Source of the DNA: JBFMCC01 sp034435275
GTDB lineage: Bacteria; Chloroflexota; Anaerolineae; Anaerolineales; Villigracilaceae
NCBI GenBank assembly: GCA_034435275.1
Contig: DAOTXP010000254.1
Location: 1 to 64,000 of the forward strand
DNA: 64,000 nt
Direction of reading: 5' to 3'
The translations under genes and the position numbers were made by a program. The notes under the pieces are model-generated. The model did not search any database. It was not told the origin of the DNA and was given only the letters and a program-made list of their open reading frames with translations. Below, piece by piece: positions 17,032 through 25,986 of the stretch. Numbering within the stretch: position 1 is the first letter of the stretch; each line of letters starts with the position of its first letter.

Positions 17032-18780
17032 ATGTGGAACTCCATTCTCTCGTTCCTTTCTCCGCCAGTCTTCCCGGAAAACGAAGAAAAGACGCGGTCG
17101 GCGCGCTATGCAAACGCCATCGCGTGGTCTTTCATTTTCACCATCATCGCCTATCAATTTGCATATATTAAGAATATCGAAGGATTTGCTCTCGGCGCAC
17201 GGCTTTTATGGGGTCTTGTAATCCTGCTCCTTGCGACCAGACAACTGCTGAAGGCGGGTTTTGTAAGAACGTCGAGCATTATTCTGCTGGTTGTGATATG
17301 GGCGAGTCTGAACGGGTTGGCTTATCTGGGTTTTGGGATCAGGGACGCAGCCTTTATTGCCAATTTTGCCACCATAACCATAGCCGGTCTGATCCTGGGA
17401 TGGCAGGCAGGGATCGTGGTTGCCATCTTCAGTGCCCTGGCCGGGCTGGGTCTGGCCTACGCCGAAAACATCGGGCTCATCACGCCATCCCTCTACCCGC
17501 CAATGTTTATCGCGCTGGACCTGACGCCCGTCTTTATCATCAGCGCCGTAACCACTTACCTGCTCATCACCAGCAAGGACGATGCCGCCCGGCGGGCACG
17601 CGAGAATGCGAAGGCATTACAAATTACAAACCTTGAATTGACCGCGTCGCAGTCCCGCTTAACAGAACAGAGTCAGCAACTCATACAAAATCAGCAGGAA
17701 CTCGAAACGGCCCGCCAAACCGCGGAACGCCGCGCGGCTCAATTCCGGTCCATCGCCGAAGTAGGGCGCGCCATCAGCACACTGCAAAATCTCAGCACCC
17801 TCCTGCCGCGTGTCGCCGAACTCATCAGTGAACAGTTTGGCTTCTATCACGTCGGCATATTCATGGTTGACAACAACCAAGAGTACGTCATCCTCAGTGC
17901 CGCAAACAGCGAAGGCGGCAAACGAATGCTGGAGCGCGGTCACATGCTGAAAATCGGCGAGACTGGCATCGTTGGCTACGCGGCCGGTTATGGAACCTCC
18001 CGCATCGCATTGGACACCGGGGCGGATCCTGTTTTCTTCAACAACCCCGATCTTCCGGATACGCGCTCCGAAATGGCCCTGCCCCTCAAGGTCGGCCCGC
18101 GCATCATCGGCGTGCTGGACGTTCAAAGCACCGAACCGGCGGCGTTTACAGAAGATGATACGGAAAGCTTGTCCATCCTTGCCGATCAGGTGAGCCTGGC
18201 CATCGAAAATGCCCGCCTGCTCGAAACCACCCAGCGCTCTCTGGCCGAGGCGCAAACCCTTTATCAGCAGTACAGTAAAGATGAGTGGCGGCGGGTAATG
18301 CGAGACGAAAATCTGGTCGGTTTTCGCTATACCGCGGAAGGCATCGCGCCGCTGGATACAGCGGTCGAGACAGACGGTATTCGAAAGGCGACCGAGACGG
18401 GCGAAACGTTCTTTCAGGAGACGTCCCAAAAAGATGCATTCCCGCAAATTGCTGTTCCCATCAAACTGCGCGGAGAGGTCGTAGGCGTGATCAACATTCG
18501 TCTGCCGGGCCAGCACAAGTGGTCCGAAGATGATGTGGATATTGCAGAAGCCGTTGCAGAACGGCTCGCGCTGTCCATCGAAAATGCCCGCCTGTTCCAA
18601 GCGGCAACCGAACGCGCCGAACGGGAGCGTGTCATCTCAAATATTGCAGCCAAGATCAGCGGCTCGGCCCGCATGGAAAACATCCTGCGCACGACCGCAC
18701 AGGAATTGAGCAATGCGTTGAACGGCTCTGAAGTTCTGATTCAACTGCAAACCGGCAAGGAGATCGGAGAACCGACGTGA
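17032..18780 (+). CDS. Polytopic membrane GAF sensor protein
   Basis: 582 residues from ATG 17032 (MWNSILSFL); a TTG seven codons upstream is possible. About six hydrophobic segments (roughly 28-46, 55-70, 81-100, 108-123, 127-145, 158-179), a coiled coil with many Gln, GAF about 240-395 with SEGGKRMLERGHMLKIG, a LYQQYSKDEWRRV helix, a second GAF-like part about 470-530, and the shared tail (SNIAAKISGSARMENIL, ELSNALNGSEVLIQL). No output domain. The membrane part is of the same general kind as that of the protein at 13975. Confidence 0.86.
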   Translation: MWNSILSFLSPPVFPENEEKTRSARYANAIAWSFIFTIIAYQFAYIKNIEGFALGARLLWGLVILLLATRQLLKAGFVRTSSIILLVVIWASLNGLAYLGFGIRDAAFIANFATITIAGLILGWQAGIVVAIFSALAGLGLAYAENIGLITPSLYPPMFIALDLTPVFIISAVTTYLLITSKDDAARRARENAKALQITNLELTASQSRLTEQSQQLIQNQQELETARQTAERRAAQFRSIAEVGRAISTLQNLSTLLPRVAELISEQFGFYHVGIFMVDNNQEYVILSAANSEGGKRMLERGHMLKIGETGIVGYAAGYGTSRIALDTGADPVFFNNPDLPDTRSEMALPLKVGPRIIGVLDVQSTEPAAFTEDDTESLSILADQVSLAIENARLLETTQRSLAEAQTLYQQYSKDEWRRVMRDENLVGFRYTAEGIAPLDTAVETDGIRKATETGETFFQETSQKDAFPQIAVPIKLRGEVVGVINIRLPGQHKWSEDDVDIAEAVAERLALSIENARLFQAATERAERERVISNIAAKISGSARMENILRTTAQELSNALNGSEVLIQLQTGKEIGEPT

Positions 18781-18817
18781 TGTCGCACGCAGACGCGGTC
18801 GAGAAGGAAGCAGGCGT

Positions 18818-21391
18818 ATGAGCAACGCAAACCAGACATCGGGATCCGCGGAAACGCCCCGCCGTCTTTCCGCGTTGTCGTTTCGGGTCAGATTAATCTG
18901 GGGCACCGTACTAATCGTCGCATTGGCGCTGACCGGGATGACGCTGTTCGTGCTCTATCGCACCGGGCGTTCGACGACGGTCCTGTCAGACCGCCTGAGT
19001 CTTAGCCTGATTCAAAAGATCGAAAAAGAGTTAAACGATACGGCTGCCCAGTATGCCAGCGAGCTTGATAACTTTTTCCTGCTGGTTGCAAGCGACATGA
19101 CAACTCTGAGCAGTTCTGTGCAGTCCCTGCTGGCAGAGGAAGACATCCTTAACACAAGCGGTTACTGGGACGCCAGAAACTCCCTAGTCGCCCTTCCACA
19201 GGGAAGCTGGGACAACCCAAACGACGAGCCTGGATCAATATTCATCCCTGCCCGCGCAGAAATACCAAACTCGATATACTCGGAATTAACTGCAATCAAG
19301 CAGATCGATTTCATTGCTCCGCCGCTGTTGAATAAAAATCCCGATATGTTGGCAGTCTATTTTGGGGGCCAGCAGGGAGAGACACTCTATTATCCCAATA
19401 TTGACCTTGCCGCCATCCTGCCGCCCGATTTCGACGTGACGCAACGTCCATGGTTCGTCGCGGCCGCGCCAGCGGAGAATCCTGATCGAGGGATCGCATG
19501 GTCCATCCCCTATCAAGATGCCGCGTTGCACGGGCTGGTGATTACCACCAGCACGCCGATCTATGATTCGTCGGATAGATTCCGCGGCGTAGTAGCCATT
19601 GATTTACAACTTATAAAGATTTCCGCCCTGGTCTCATCCATCCACGTTGGCGAGACCGGCTACGCCTTCCTGATCGACAGGGAAGGACGGGTGATCGCGA
19701 TGCCGGAGGCGGGTTACACAGACCTTGGCCTGCGGCCCGAAGAGGTCCAAAGCGAGGAAGGACTTCAGCAAATTTTTTCCAAAGTCTCCCCCGACATCCT
19801 TCCGACACTGACCCGCATGATCGTAAACCAAACCGGCCTGGAAATTCTCACATTACAAGGTAGTGAAAATTACATCGCTTACCAGCCCGTGCCCTCGGTC
19901 GGATACATTCTGGCGGTCGTTGTACCCGTAAGCGAAATGCAGACCGAGCTCAACGCGACCCGCCAGCAATTCGAGCAGGAATCCCGCAACACGATCTTCG
20001 CCATCGGCGCCGCCACACTTGCAATTTTGGCGCTCGCCACTCTGACCTCCCGCGCCCTGGGTGGAACTCTTGCATCCCCGATCGCCCGCCTGACGGAGGC
20101 CGCAAAGCGGTTCGCCGAAGGAGACCTGAATGCGGAAACCAAGGTCGAGTCGCAGGACGAAATCGGCCTTCTGGCAAAAACATTCAACACCATGGCCGGC
20201 AGGCTGCGGGAAATGATCTCCCTGCTCGAGCGACGGGTCGCGCAACGAACGGCTGAACTCGAAGAAACGTCCCGTCAAAGCGAGCGGCGCGCCCGGGAAC
20301 TGCAGATCATCAGCGAGGCGTCCCGCGCCATCTCGTCCGAGCAGGATCTCGAGAAACTGCTCGAAATGGTCGTGCATACGGTCAACGAGCGCTTCAACTT
20401 TTATCACGTCGGCATCTTTCTGCTCGACAGCGCCGCAAAGTTTGCTGTATTACGCGCCTCCAACAGCCCGGGTGGACAAAGAATGCTGGAACGCGGTCAC
20501 CGCCTCGAGGTCGGACAGGTCGGCATCGTCGGGAACGTCGCCGCCACCGGCGCTCCGCGCATCGCGCTGGACGTGGGTGCGGATGCCGTTTTCTTTAACA
20601 ACCCCGACCTCCCCGAGACGCGCTCGGAAATGGCTCTGCCGTTGCGGGTGCACGGAAGGATCATCGGCGTTCTCGACGTGCAAAGCACGCAACCGAACGC
20701 GTTTACTCGTTCGGACGCCAGCACGCTGGGAATTCTCGCCGACCAGGTGGCCATCGCGATTGAGAACGCCCGCCTCCTGAAGGAGACTCAGCAGGCGCTT
20801 GCTGACGTCCAGGCGCTTTATCATCAGTACCTTGTCCGTTCGTGGACGGAGGGCGCCCCCGACGGGCCGATAGGCTACCACCAAAGCCTCAGCGGAGGCA
20901 CAATTTTGACAGAGACCGTTGACAGGCCGGAAATCAGGCAGGCCGTCCAGACCGGTAAACCGTCCGTGATACAGCCGAATGGAAGGGGGCGGAAAAAAGG
21001 CCAGGCTTCCGCCCTGGCAGTTCCAATCCGACTCCATGGTCAGGTCATTGGCGTGCTTGACGTTCAGGCCCTGGAACCCGATCGGCGATGGAGAGAGGAT
21101 GAACTCAACATTGTGGAAGCCATCGCCGAACGCCTGGCTCTGGCCCTCGAAAACGCCAGGCTGCTCGAAGACGCACAGCAGCGCGCAGAGCGCGAGCGGC
21201 TCGTCTCCGAAATAACGACGAGAGTACGCAGTACCACCGATCCACAGGCGATGATTCAGGTTGCCATGGACGAATTGCAGAGGGCCCTTGGGGGAAGCCG
21301 GGTACACATTGTCCCACAGGTCGTATCCAGCGGGCCAGCGGGGAACAACCGCAGCGGGCGGCGGGCTGCCAAACGGGAGGATAAAGCATGA
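18818..21391 (+). CDS. dCache-HAMP-GAF sensor protein without output domain
   Basis: 857 residues. TM1 about 25-47; a large periplasmic dCache-type sensor about 52-385, with RPWFVAAAPAE at about 210 and TPIYDSSDRFRGVVAIDLQL further on, features of small-molecule-binding cache domains; TM2 about 393-412; HAMP about 413-465; coiled coil; GAF about 508-655; ALYHQYLVRSW helix; short GAF-like part about 745-800; shared tail about 808-850 (SEITTRVRSTTDPQAM, ELQRALGGSRVHIV). No kinase or cyclase domain. The stop overlaps the ParA gene start by four bases. Confidence 0.88.
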   Translation: MSNANQTSGSAETPRRLSALSFRVRLIWGTVLIVALALTGMTLFVLYRTGRSTTVLSDRLSLSLIQKIEKELNDTAAQYASELDNFFLLVASDMTTLSSSVQSLLAEEDILNTSGYWDARNSLVALPQGSWDNPNDEPGSIFIPARAEIPNSIYSELTAIKQIDFIAPPLLNKNPDMLAVYFGGQQGETLYYPNIDLAAILPPDFDVTQRPWFVAAAPAENPDRGIAWSIPYQDAALHGLVITTSTPIYDSSDRFRGVVAIDLQLIKISALVSSIHVGETGYAFLIDREGRVIAMPEAGYTDLGLRPEEVQSEEGLQQIFSKVSPDILPTLTRMIVNQTGLEILTLQGSENYIAYQPVPSVGYILAVVVPVSEMQTELNATRQQFEQESRNTIFAIGAATLAILALATLTSRALGGTLASPIARLTEAAKRFAEGDLNAETKVESQDEIGLLAKTFNTMAGRLREMISLLERRVAQRTAELEETSRQSERRARELQIISEASRAISSEQDLEKLLEMVVHTVNERFNFYHVGIFLLDSAAKFAVLRASNSPGGQRMLERGHRLEVGQVGIVGNVAATGAPRIALDVGADAVFFNNPDLPETRSEMALPLRVHGRIIGVLDVQSTQPNAFTRSDASTLGILADQVAIAIENARLLKETQQALADVQALYHQYLVRSWTEGAPDGPIGYHQSLSGGTILTETVDRPEIRQAVQTGKPSVIQPNGRGRKKGQASALAVPIRLHGQVIGVLDVQALEPDRRWREDELNIVEAIAERLALALENARLLEDAQQRAERERLVSEITTRVRSTTDPQAMIQVAMDELQRALGGSRVHIVPQVVSSGPAGNNRSGRRAAKREDKA

Positions 21392-22173
21392 CGTACACAA
21401 TAGCCATCTCCAACGAAAAAGGCGGCGTAGCCAAGACCACCACTGCGCTTTCGCTTGGCGCGGCGCTTGCCGAATTCGGACGACCCGTGCTCCTGATCGA
21501 TCTGGATCCGCAGGCCAATCTCACACTGGCGCTCGGATTCGAGCCGGGTGAAGTAACGAAAGCCTCCGCAAACATGCTAATCGAATCCGAGCCGTTGTTA
21601 AGCCTGCGCCAAAAAACGCCCATTAAGGATTTGGATCTGGTCCCAAGCAACGCACAAATCGAGAATGCGGAAAAGTACCTTCCCATCCGAACCAATTACC
21701 TTGACACGCTTCGAACCGCGCTGGAATCTGCATCGCCCATCCCATATGAGTTCGTCCTCATAGACTGTCCGCCCGCGCTGGGAGCGATCACGCTCAACGC
21801 CTTGTCTGCGTCTGACTTGTTAATCATCCCAAGCCAGGCCGAGTTTTTTTCCGCGTACGCGTTGCGCAATATGATGACGACGATCCGCCGCGTCCGCCAG
21901 GACGGGAATCCCGAACTAGTCTACCGTATCCTGGTCACGATGTTGGACCGGCGGAATCGGACACACCGGAACATCTACGAGCAACTCATCGCGACGTTCG
22001 GCGACGGCGTATTTACATCGGTCATAGAAATAGACACCAAACTTCGCGAAAGCCCAATATCCGGCCAGCCTATTACAGTTTACAAGCCAAACAGCCGCGG
22101 CTCTTTACAGTACCGCGTACTGGCCCAGGAGCTGATCGAGTATGTCCAAGAAACCCTCCAACAACCGGCTTAA
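21388..22173 (+). CDS. ParA-family ATPase
   Basis: 261 residues with the deviant Walker A KGGVAKTTT (11-19), Walker A' LLIDLDPQANL and Walker B FVLIDCPPALG. ParA ATPases form nucleotide-dependent sandwich dimers that bind DNA and position cargo. No parB gene or parS-like cluster is seen next to it. Instead the gene is wedged between sensor genes and a hybrid kinase and overlaps the kinase by 32 bases. By analogy with ParA homologues that position chemoreceptor clusters (PpfA with TlpT, ParC), it may place the sensor-kinase complex. Chromosome segregation ParA is less likely from context. Confidence 0.9.
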   Translation: MTYTIAISNEKGGVAKTTTALSLGAALAEFGRPVLLIDLDPQANLTLALGFEPGEVTKASANMLIESEPLLSLRQKTPIKDLDLVPSNAQIENAEKYLPIRTNYLDTLRTALESASPIPYEFVLIDCPPALGAITLNALSASDLLIIPSQAEFFSAYALRNMMTTIRRVRQDGNPELVYRILVTMLDRRNRTHRNIYEQLIATFGDGVFTSVIEIDTKLRESPISGQPITVYKPNSRGSLQYRVLAQELIEYVQETLQQPA

Positions 22174-25100
22174 CCGGCTTTTCGAGGACATCAAGGAAGA
22201 GGCTGCCCTTCCTGCCAGAAAATCCTCGAAAAAGAAGGTGACCGGCGCACTGAAAGAGGTAAAGCCTGGACCGGCCAAATCAACCCAGCCGGCCGAGGAT
22301 CTGCCCGCCTCCAAGTCGAGGTCGCGCGCACTGGCCCGTACCGCGGTCTTGCCTTCCCTCGCGCCGATGACTGTGTTGCAACCCGGTTCGGCCCAGGCTC
22401 CGGCCAGCATGTCGCTCGCCTTTCAAACCGGTGACAAAAACTGGGCCACCCTGCAAGTCGTCGACGAGACAGATCGAAGGAGTTGGGGATCTAACGAACA
22501 ATTGCTCGTCAGGCAAGTTGCAGATCAATTGTCACTGGCGTTGGAAAACGCCCATCTCTTCCAGGAAACGCGCTCACGCGCGGAAGAACTAGCGGTGCTC
22601 AACGAACTGGCGCAGCGCCTCGCCGCCCGCCTGGACGTGGACCAGGTGATGCAGGAAATCTATCGCGGTCTTGGCCGCCTCATGGATGTGAGGAATTTCT
22701 ATATCGGCCTCTATAATCCCGATAAAAACGAGGTGGTCTTTCCGCTAAACGTTTCAGAATCGATTATTGACCAGGAAATAAACGTCATCCGCGCAGACCA
22801 GGGCATCACCGGGCATATCCTCCGAACCCGAGCGCCATTCCTTGTAAAGGGAAACCTGGCCGAAGAACTTCTTAAGATTGGCATCGAGCCGGTGGGCGAC
22901 ATGGCCGAGTCATGGCTGGGAGTCCCACTGATGCAGGGTGATCAAGTCCTGGGTGTAATGGGTGTCCAATCCTACAACGAAGCCAATCACTACGACGAAC
23001 ACGACCGCGACTTGATGCTGGCTTTTGCCGGCCAGGCGGCCATCGCCATCCAGAACGCGCGTCTCTTCCAGGAAACGCAGAGACGCGCCGAAATCGAAAC
23101 TACCATCAGGGAGATTTCGGCCACATTCGTCGGGATCGACCCGCTCAAAATGGATGCAGGAATACAGTCTGCCCTCCAACGCCTCGGCGAATTCATCAAG
23201 GTGGATCGGGCTTATCTGTTCCTGTTCAACGCAGACGGCAGGACGATGGACAACACTCACGAATGGCGCAACGCCGACGTCGCATCGCGCATCAACGACC
23301 TCAAGAATGTTCCTCTGGACGCTTTCCCGTACCTGCTGGAAAGTCTCAGGAAATTCGAGAATTTTCACGTACCGCGAGTAGCGGACCTGCCGAAGGAAGC
23401 CTACGCGGAAAAACAGGAGTTCGAGCGAGAGTCGATCAAATCCATCGCCTGTGTGCCCCTGCGGTCGCGGGACAATCTGATCGGCTTTATCGGTCTCGAT
23501 GCCGTTCACAGCGAACACACCTGGCCAGAAGACGAATTAAACCTGCTCAGCCTGGTCGGCGACCTATTCGTCACCGCGCTCAACCAAAAACAGACGGCTG
23601 AAGCGTTGCGCAAATCAGAGGCCGACCTCCGTTCCCTGTTCGCCTCGATGGAGGACGTGGTGCTGGTATACGATAAGGATGGGCGCTACGTCCGCATCGC
23701 ACCGACCAATCCTGCACGCCTGATCCGTCCTCCGTCGGAACTGCTCGGCAAATTGGTGGACGAGGTCCTTCCCGCCGAAATGGCCGCGTATTTCAAGGAT
23801 GCAATCCGCAAAACACTTGCAACAGGCCAAACAACCCAGATCGAATATGAACTTCCGCTCGAGAGCCAGAGGTTCTGGTTTCTTGCAAACCTCACCAAAC
23901 TGGACAACGACCATGTCTTCTGGGTAGCGCGCGATATTACCGAAAGGAAGAAGGCTGAAGAAGCCCTGCACCGCCGCAATGAATACCTCGCCGCGTCCGC
24001 GGAGATCGGCCGCCTGGTTACATCCACGCTGGATCTCAACACGCTTTTCTCCCGGACGGTCAACCTGGTCCGCGAGCGCTTCGGCTTTTATCACGCGGCG
24101 ATCTTCACTGTGGAGGAGACCGGCTTCAACGCGGTTCTGCGGGAGGCCACCGGCGAGGCTGGCGCCCAGATGAAGGCACAAAAACACAGCCTGACGGTCG
24201 GTTCGAAATCTGTCGTGGGCGAAGTCACGCAGTCGGGCAAGGCAGTCATCGTCAATGACACAGAGACCAGCGCGGTGCACAAGAAAAATCCATTGCTACC
24301 GGATACGCGTGCCGAGGCAGGCATCCCTCTGAGGATTGGGAATCGAATCATTGGCGCACTGGACATTCAGTCCAAAGACAGGAACGCCTTTATAGAGGAC
24401 GATATCGCGGTCTTGCAAACACTGGCAGACCAGATCGCCATCGCCATAGACAACGCCCGTTCCTATGAACTTTCCCTCCAGGCGGTGAAGGAAATGCGCG
24501 AGATCGACCGCCTCAAGAGCCAGTTCCTGGCGAACATGAGCCACGAGTTGCGGACGCCGTTGAATTCCATCATTGGCTTCTCGCGTGTCATTCTAAAAGG
24601 GATTGATGGCCCCATCACAGAACTACAGCAGCAGGATCTGCTCGCCATTCACAATTCCGGCCAGCATCTACTCGGTCTGATCAACGACATCCTCGACCTC
24701 TCCCGCATCGAGGCCGGCAAAATGGAATTGTCCTTCGATGAGGTTAACATGCGGGACTTGATCAATAGCGTGATGTCAACCATCACCGGCCTGGTCAAGG
24801 ACAAGCCAATCAAACTGGAACGGCACATCCCCGACGACCTGCCGACTGTCCGCGCCGACACGATGCGTGTCCGCCAGGTGCTCATCAACCTGCTTTCTAA
24901 TGCGGCCAAATTCACAGACGAAGGAACTGTATCCGTAAAAGCAGAGGTACAGCAAGGCCCGGCGGGCCATCCTGAACTGCTGGTCAGTGTGGTGGACACC
25001 GGCTCGGGCATCGCTCCCGAAGATCAGGGAAAACTGTTCCAGCCGTTTTCGCAAGTGGACGCCTCTTCAACCCGCAAGACCGGCGGATCGGGATTGGGGC

Positions 25101-25975
25101 TCTCCATTTCCCATCAACTGATCCAGATGCACGGCGGACGCATCGGCGTTCAAAGCGCGCCGGGCCAGGGGAGCACGTTCTATTTCACCCTGCCGATCTT
25201 TCGAGGCAGGGAGAATGTGACCAACCTTCAGGCCAGCCGCGTGATTCTGGCGGTGGACGACGATCCCCAGGTGATTGGTCTCTATGAACGCTATCTTCAG
25301 CCTCAGGGATACCAGGTCATTGCCCTGAGCGACCCGGCCAAGGCGCACGAACGCGCCGTCCAGCTCAAGCCGTTTGCCATCACCCTCGACATCATGATGC
25401 CTGGATATGACGGTTGGCAGGTACTCCAAGATTTGAAATCGGACACCGAAACGCGCGACATCCCGGTCATCATCTGCAGCATCGTGGAGGAACGCGAAAA
25501 AGGATTCAGCCTCGGTGCGGCGGACTATTTGATCAAACCGATCCTCGAGGATGATCTGCTCAACGCACTCGACCGTCTGAACGCGGACGGGAGCATCCGC
25601 GAAGTATTGATCATTGACGATGATCCCAACGACCTGCGCCTGATCGAAAAAATTTTAAAGCAGGCGGGCCGCTACAAACCGCGACTGGCCGAAGGCGGCC
25701 GCATTGGATGGGAGGCGATCACATCCAGAACGCCTCATGCGGTCATCCTCGACCTCTTCATGCCCGAGATGGACGGCTTCTCCATTCTCGAAAAGATGCG
25801 TTCGAGGGTCAAGCTACGCGACATCCCGATCATCGTCATGACCAGCGGCGAAATAGGCCCAGAGCAGCAAGAGCAACTCAGGAAGTTTGGCCAGCGGCTC
25901 ATTCAAAAAAGTGCACTGAACGAGCAGGACCTGCTTGGTACATTGGAGCGTGCATTAAAGCGCGTCGGCGTTTGA
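22142..25975 (+). CDS. Soluble hybrid histidine kinase (GAF-GAF-PAS-GAF-HisKA-HATPase-REC-REC)
   Basis: 1277 residues, no membrane segment. Order: basic, disordered leader 1-85 beginning MSKKPSNNRLNRLFEDI; a partial GAF 88-140 with only the last strands and helix (WATLQVV, QVADQLSLALENAHLF); GAF about 165-310; GAF about 330-485; PAS about 495-605; GAF about 628-775; HisKA with H801 in MSHELRTP; HATPase about 900-1018 (N box LINLLSNAAKF, GSGIA, GGSGLGLSI); REC1 with D1083 and K1132; REC2 with D1204 and K1256. It is the only kinase of the operon, so the six sensor proteins probably act through it. The basic leader resembles ParB-type peptides that stimulate ParA, and the parA-like gene overlaps its start. 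Confidence 0.92.
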   Translation: MSKKPSNNRLNRLFEDIKEEAALPARKSSKKKVTGALKEVKPGPAKSTQPAEDLPASKSRSRALARTAVLPSLAPMTVLQPGSAQAPASMSLAFQTGDKNWATLQVVDETDRRSWGSNEQLLVRQVADQLSLALENAHLFQETRSRAEELAVLNELAQRLAARLDVDQVMQEIYRGLGRLMDVRNFYIGLYNPDKNEVVFPLNVSESIIDQEINVIRADQGITGHILRTRAPFLVKGNLAEELLKIGIEPVGDMAESWLGVPLMQGDQVLGVMGVQSYNEANHYDEHDRDLMLAFAGQAAIAIQNARLFQETQRRAEIETTIREISATFVGIDPLKMDAGIQSALQRLGEFIKVDRAYLFLFNADGRTMDNTHEWRNADVASRINDLKNVPLDAFPYLLESLRKFENFHVPRVADLPKEAYAEKQEFERESIKSIACVPLRSRDNLIGFIGLDAVHSEHTWPEDELNLLSLVGDLFVTALNQKQTAEALRKSEADLRSLFASMEDVVLVYDKDGRYVRIAPTNPARLIRPPSELLGKLVDEVLPAEMAAYFKDAIRKTLATGQTTQIEYELPLESQRFWFLANLTKLDNDHVFWVARDITERKKAEEALHRRNEYLAASAEIGRLVTSTLDLNTLFSRTVNLVRERFGFYHAAIFTVEETGFNAVLREATGEAGAQMKAQKHSLTVGSKSVVGEVTQSGKAVIVNDTETSAVHKKNPLLPDTRAEAGIPLRIGNRIIGALDIQSKDRNAFIEDDIAVLQTLADQIAIAIDNARSYELSLQAVKEMREIDRLKSQFLANMSHELRTPLNSIIGFSRVILKGIDGPITELQQQDLLAIHNSGQHLLGLINDILDLSRIEAGKMELSFDEVNMRDLINSVMSTITGLVKDKPIKLERHIPDDLPTVRADTMRVRQVLINLLSNAAKFTDEGTVSVKAEVQQGPAGHPELLVSVVDTGSGIAPEDQGKLFQPFSQVDASSTRKTGGSGLGLSISHQLIQMHGGRIGVQSAPGQGSTFYFTLPIFRGRENVTNLQASRVILAVDDDPQVIGLYERYLQPQGYQVIALSDPAKAHERAVQLKPFAITLDIMMPGYDGWQVLQDLKSDTETRDIPVIICSIVEEREKGFSLGAADYLIKPILEDDLLNALDRLNADGSIREVLIIDDDPNDLRLIEKILKQAGRYKPRLAEGGRIGWEAITSRTPHAVILDLFMPEMDGFSILEKMRSRVKLRDIPIIVMTSGEIGPEQQEQLRKFGQRLIQKSALNEQDLLGTLERALKRVGV

Positions 25976-25986
25976 ACAGAGGAAAA

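Noticed and set aside
21388..22173. Chromosome-partition parA with a nearby origin
   Set aside because: No parB, no parS-like repeats, no dnaA or gidB genes nearby; the signalling context is a better explanation.
25708..25986. N-terminal extension of the threonine synthase fusion into the kinase gene
   Set aside because: These 93 codons lie out of frame inside the kinase's REC2 domain; the Cys4 ribbon and a Shine-Dalgarno sequence support ATG 25987.
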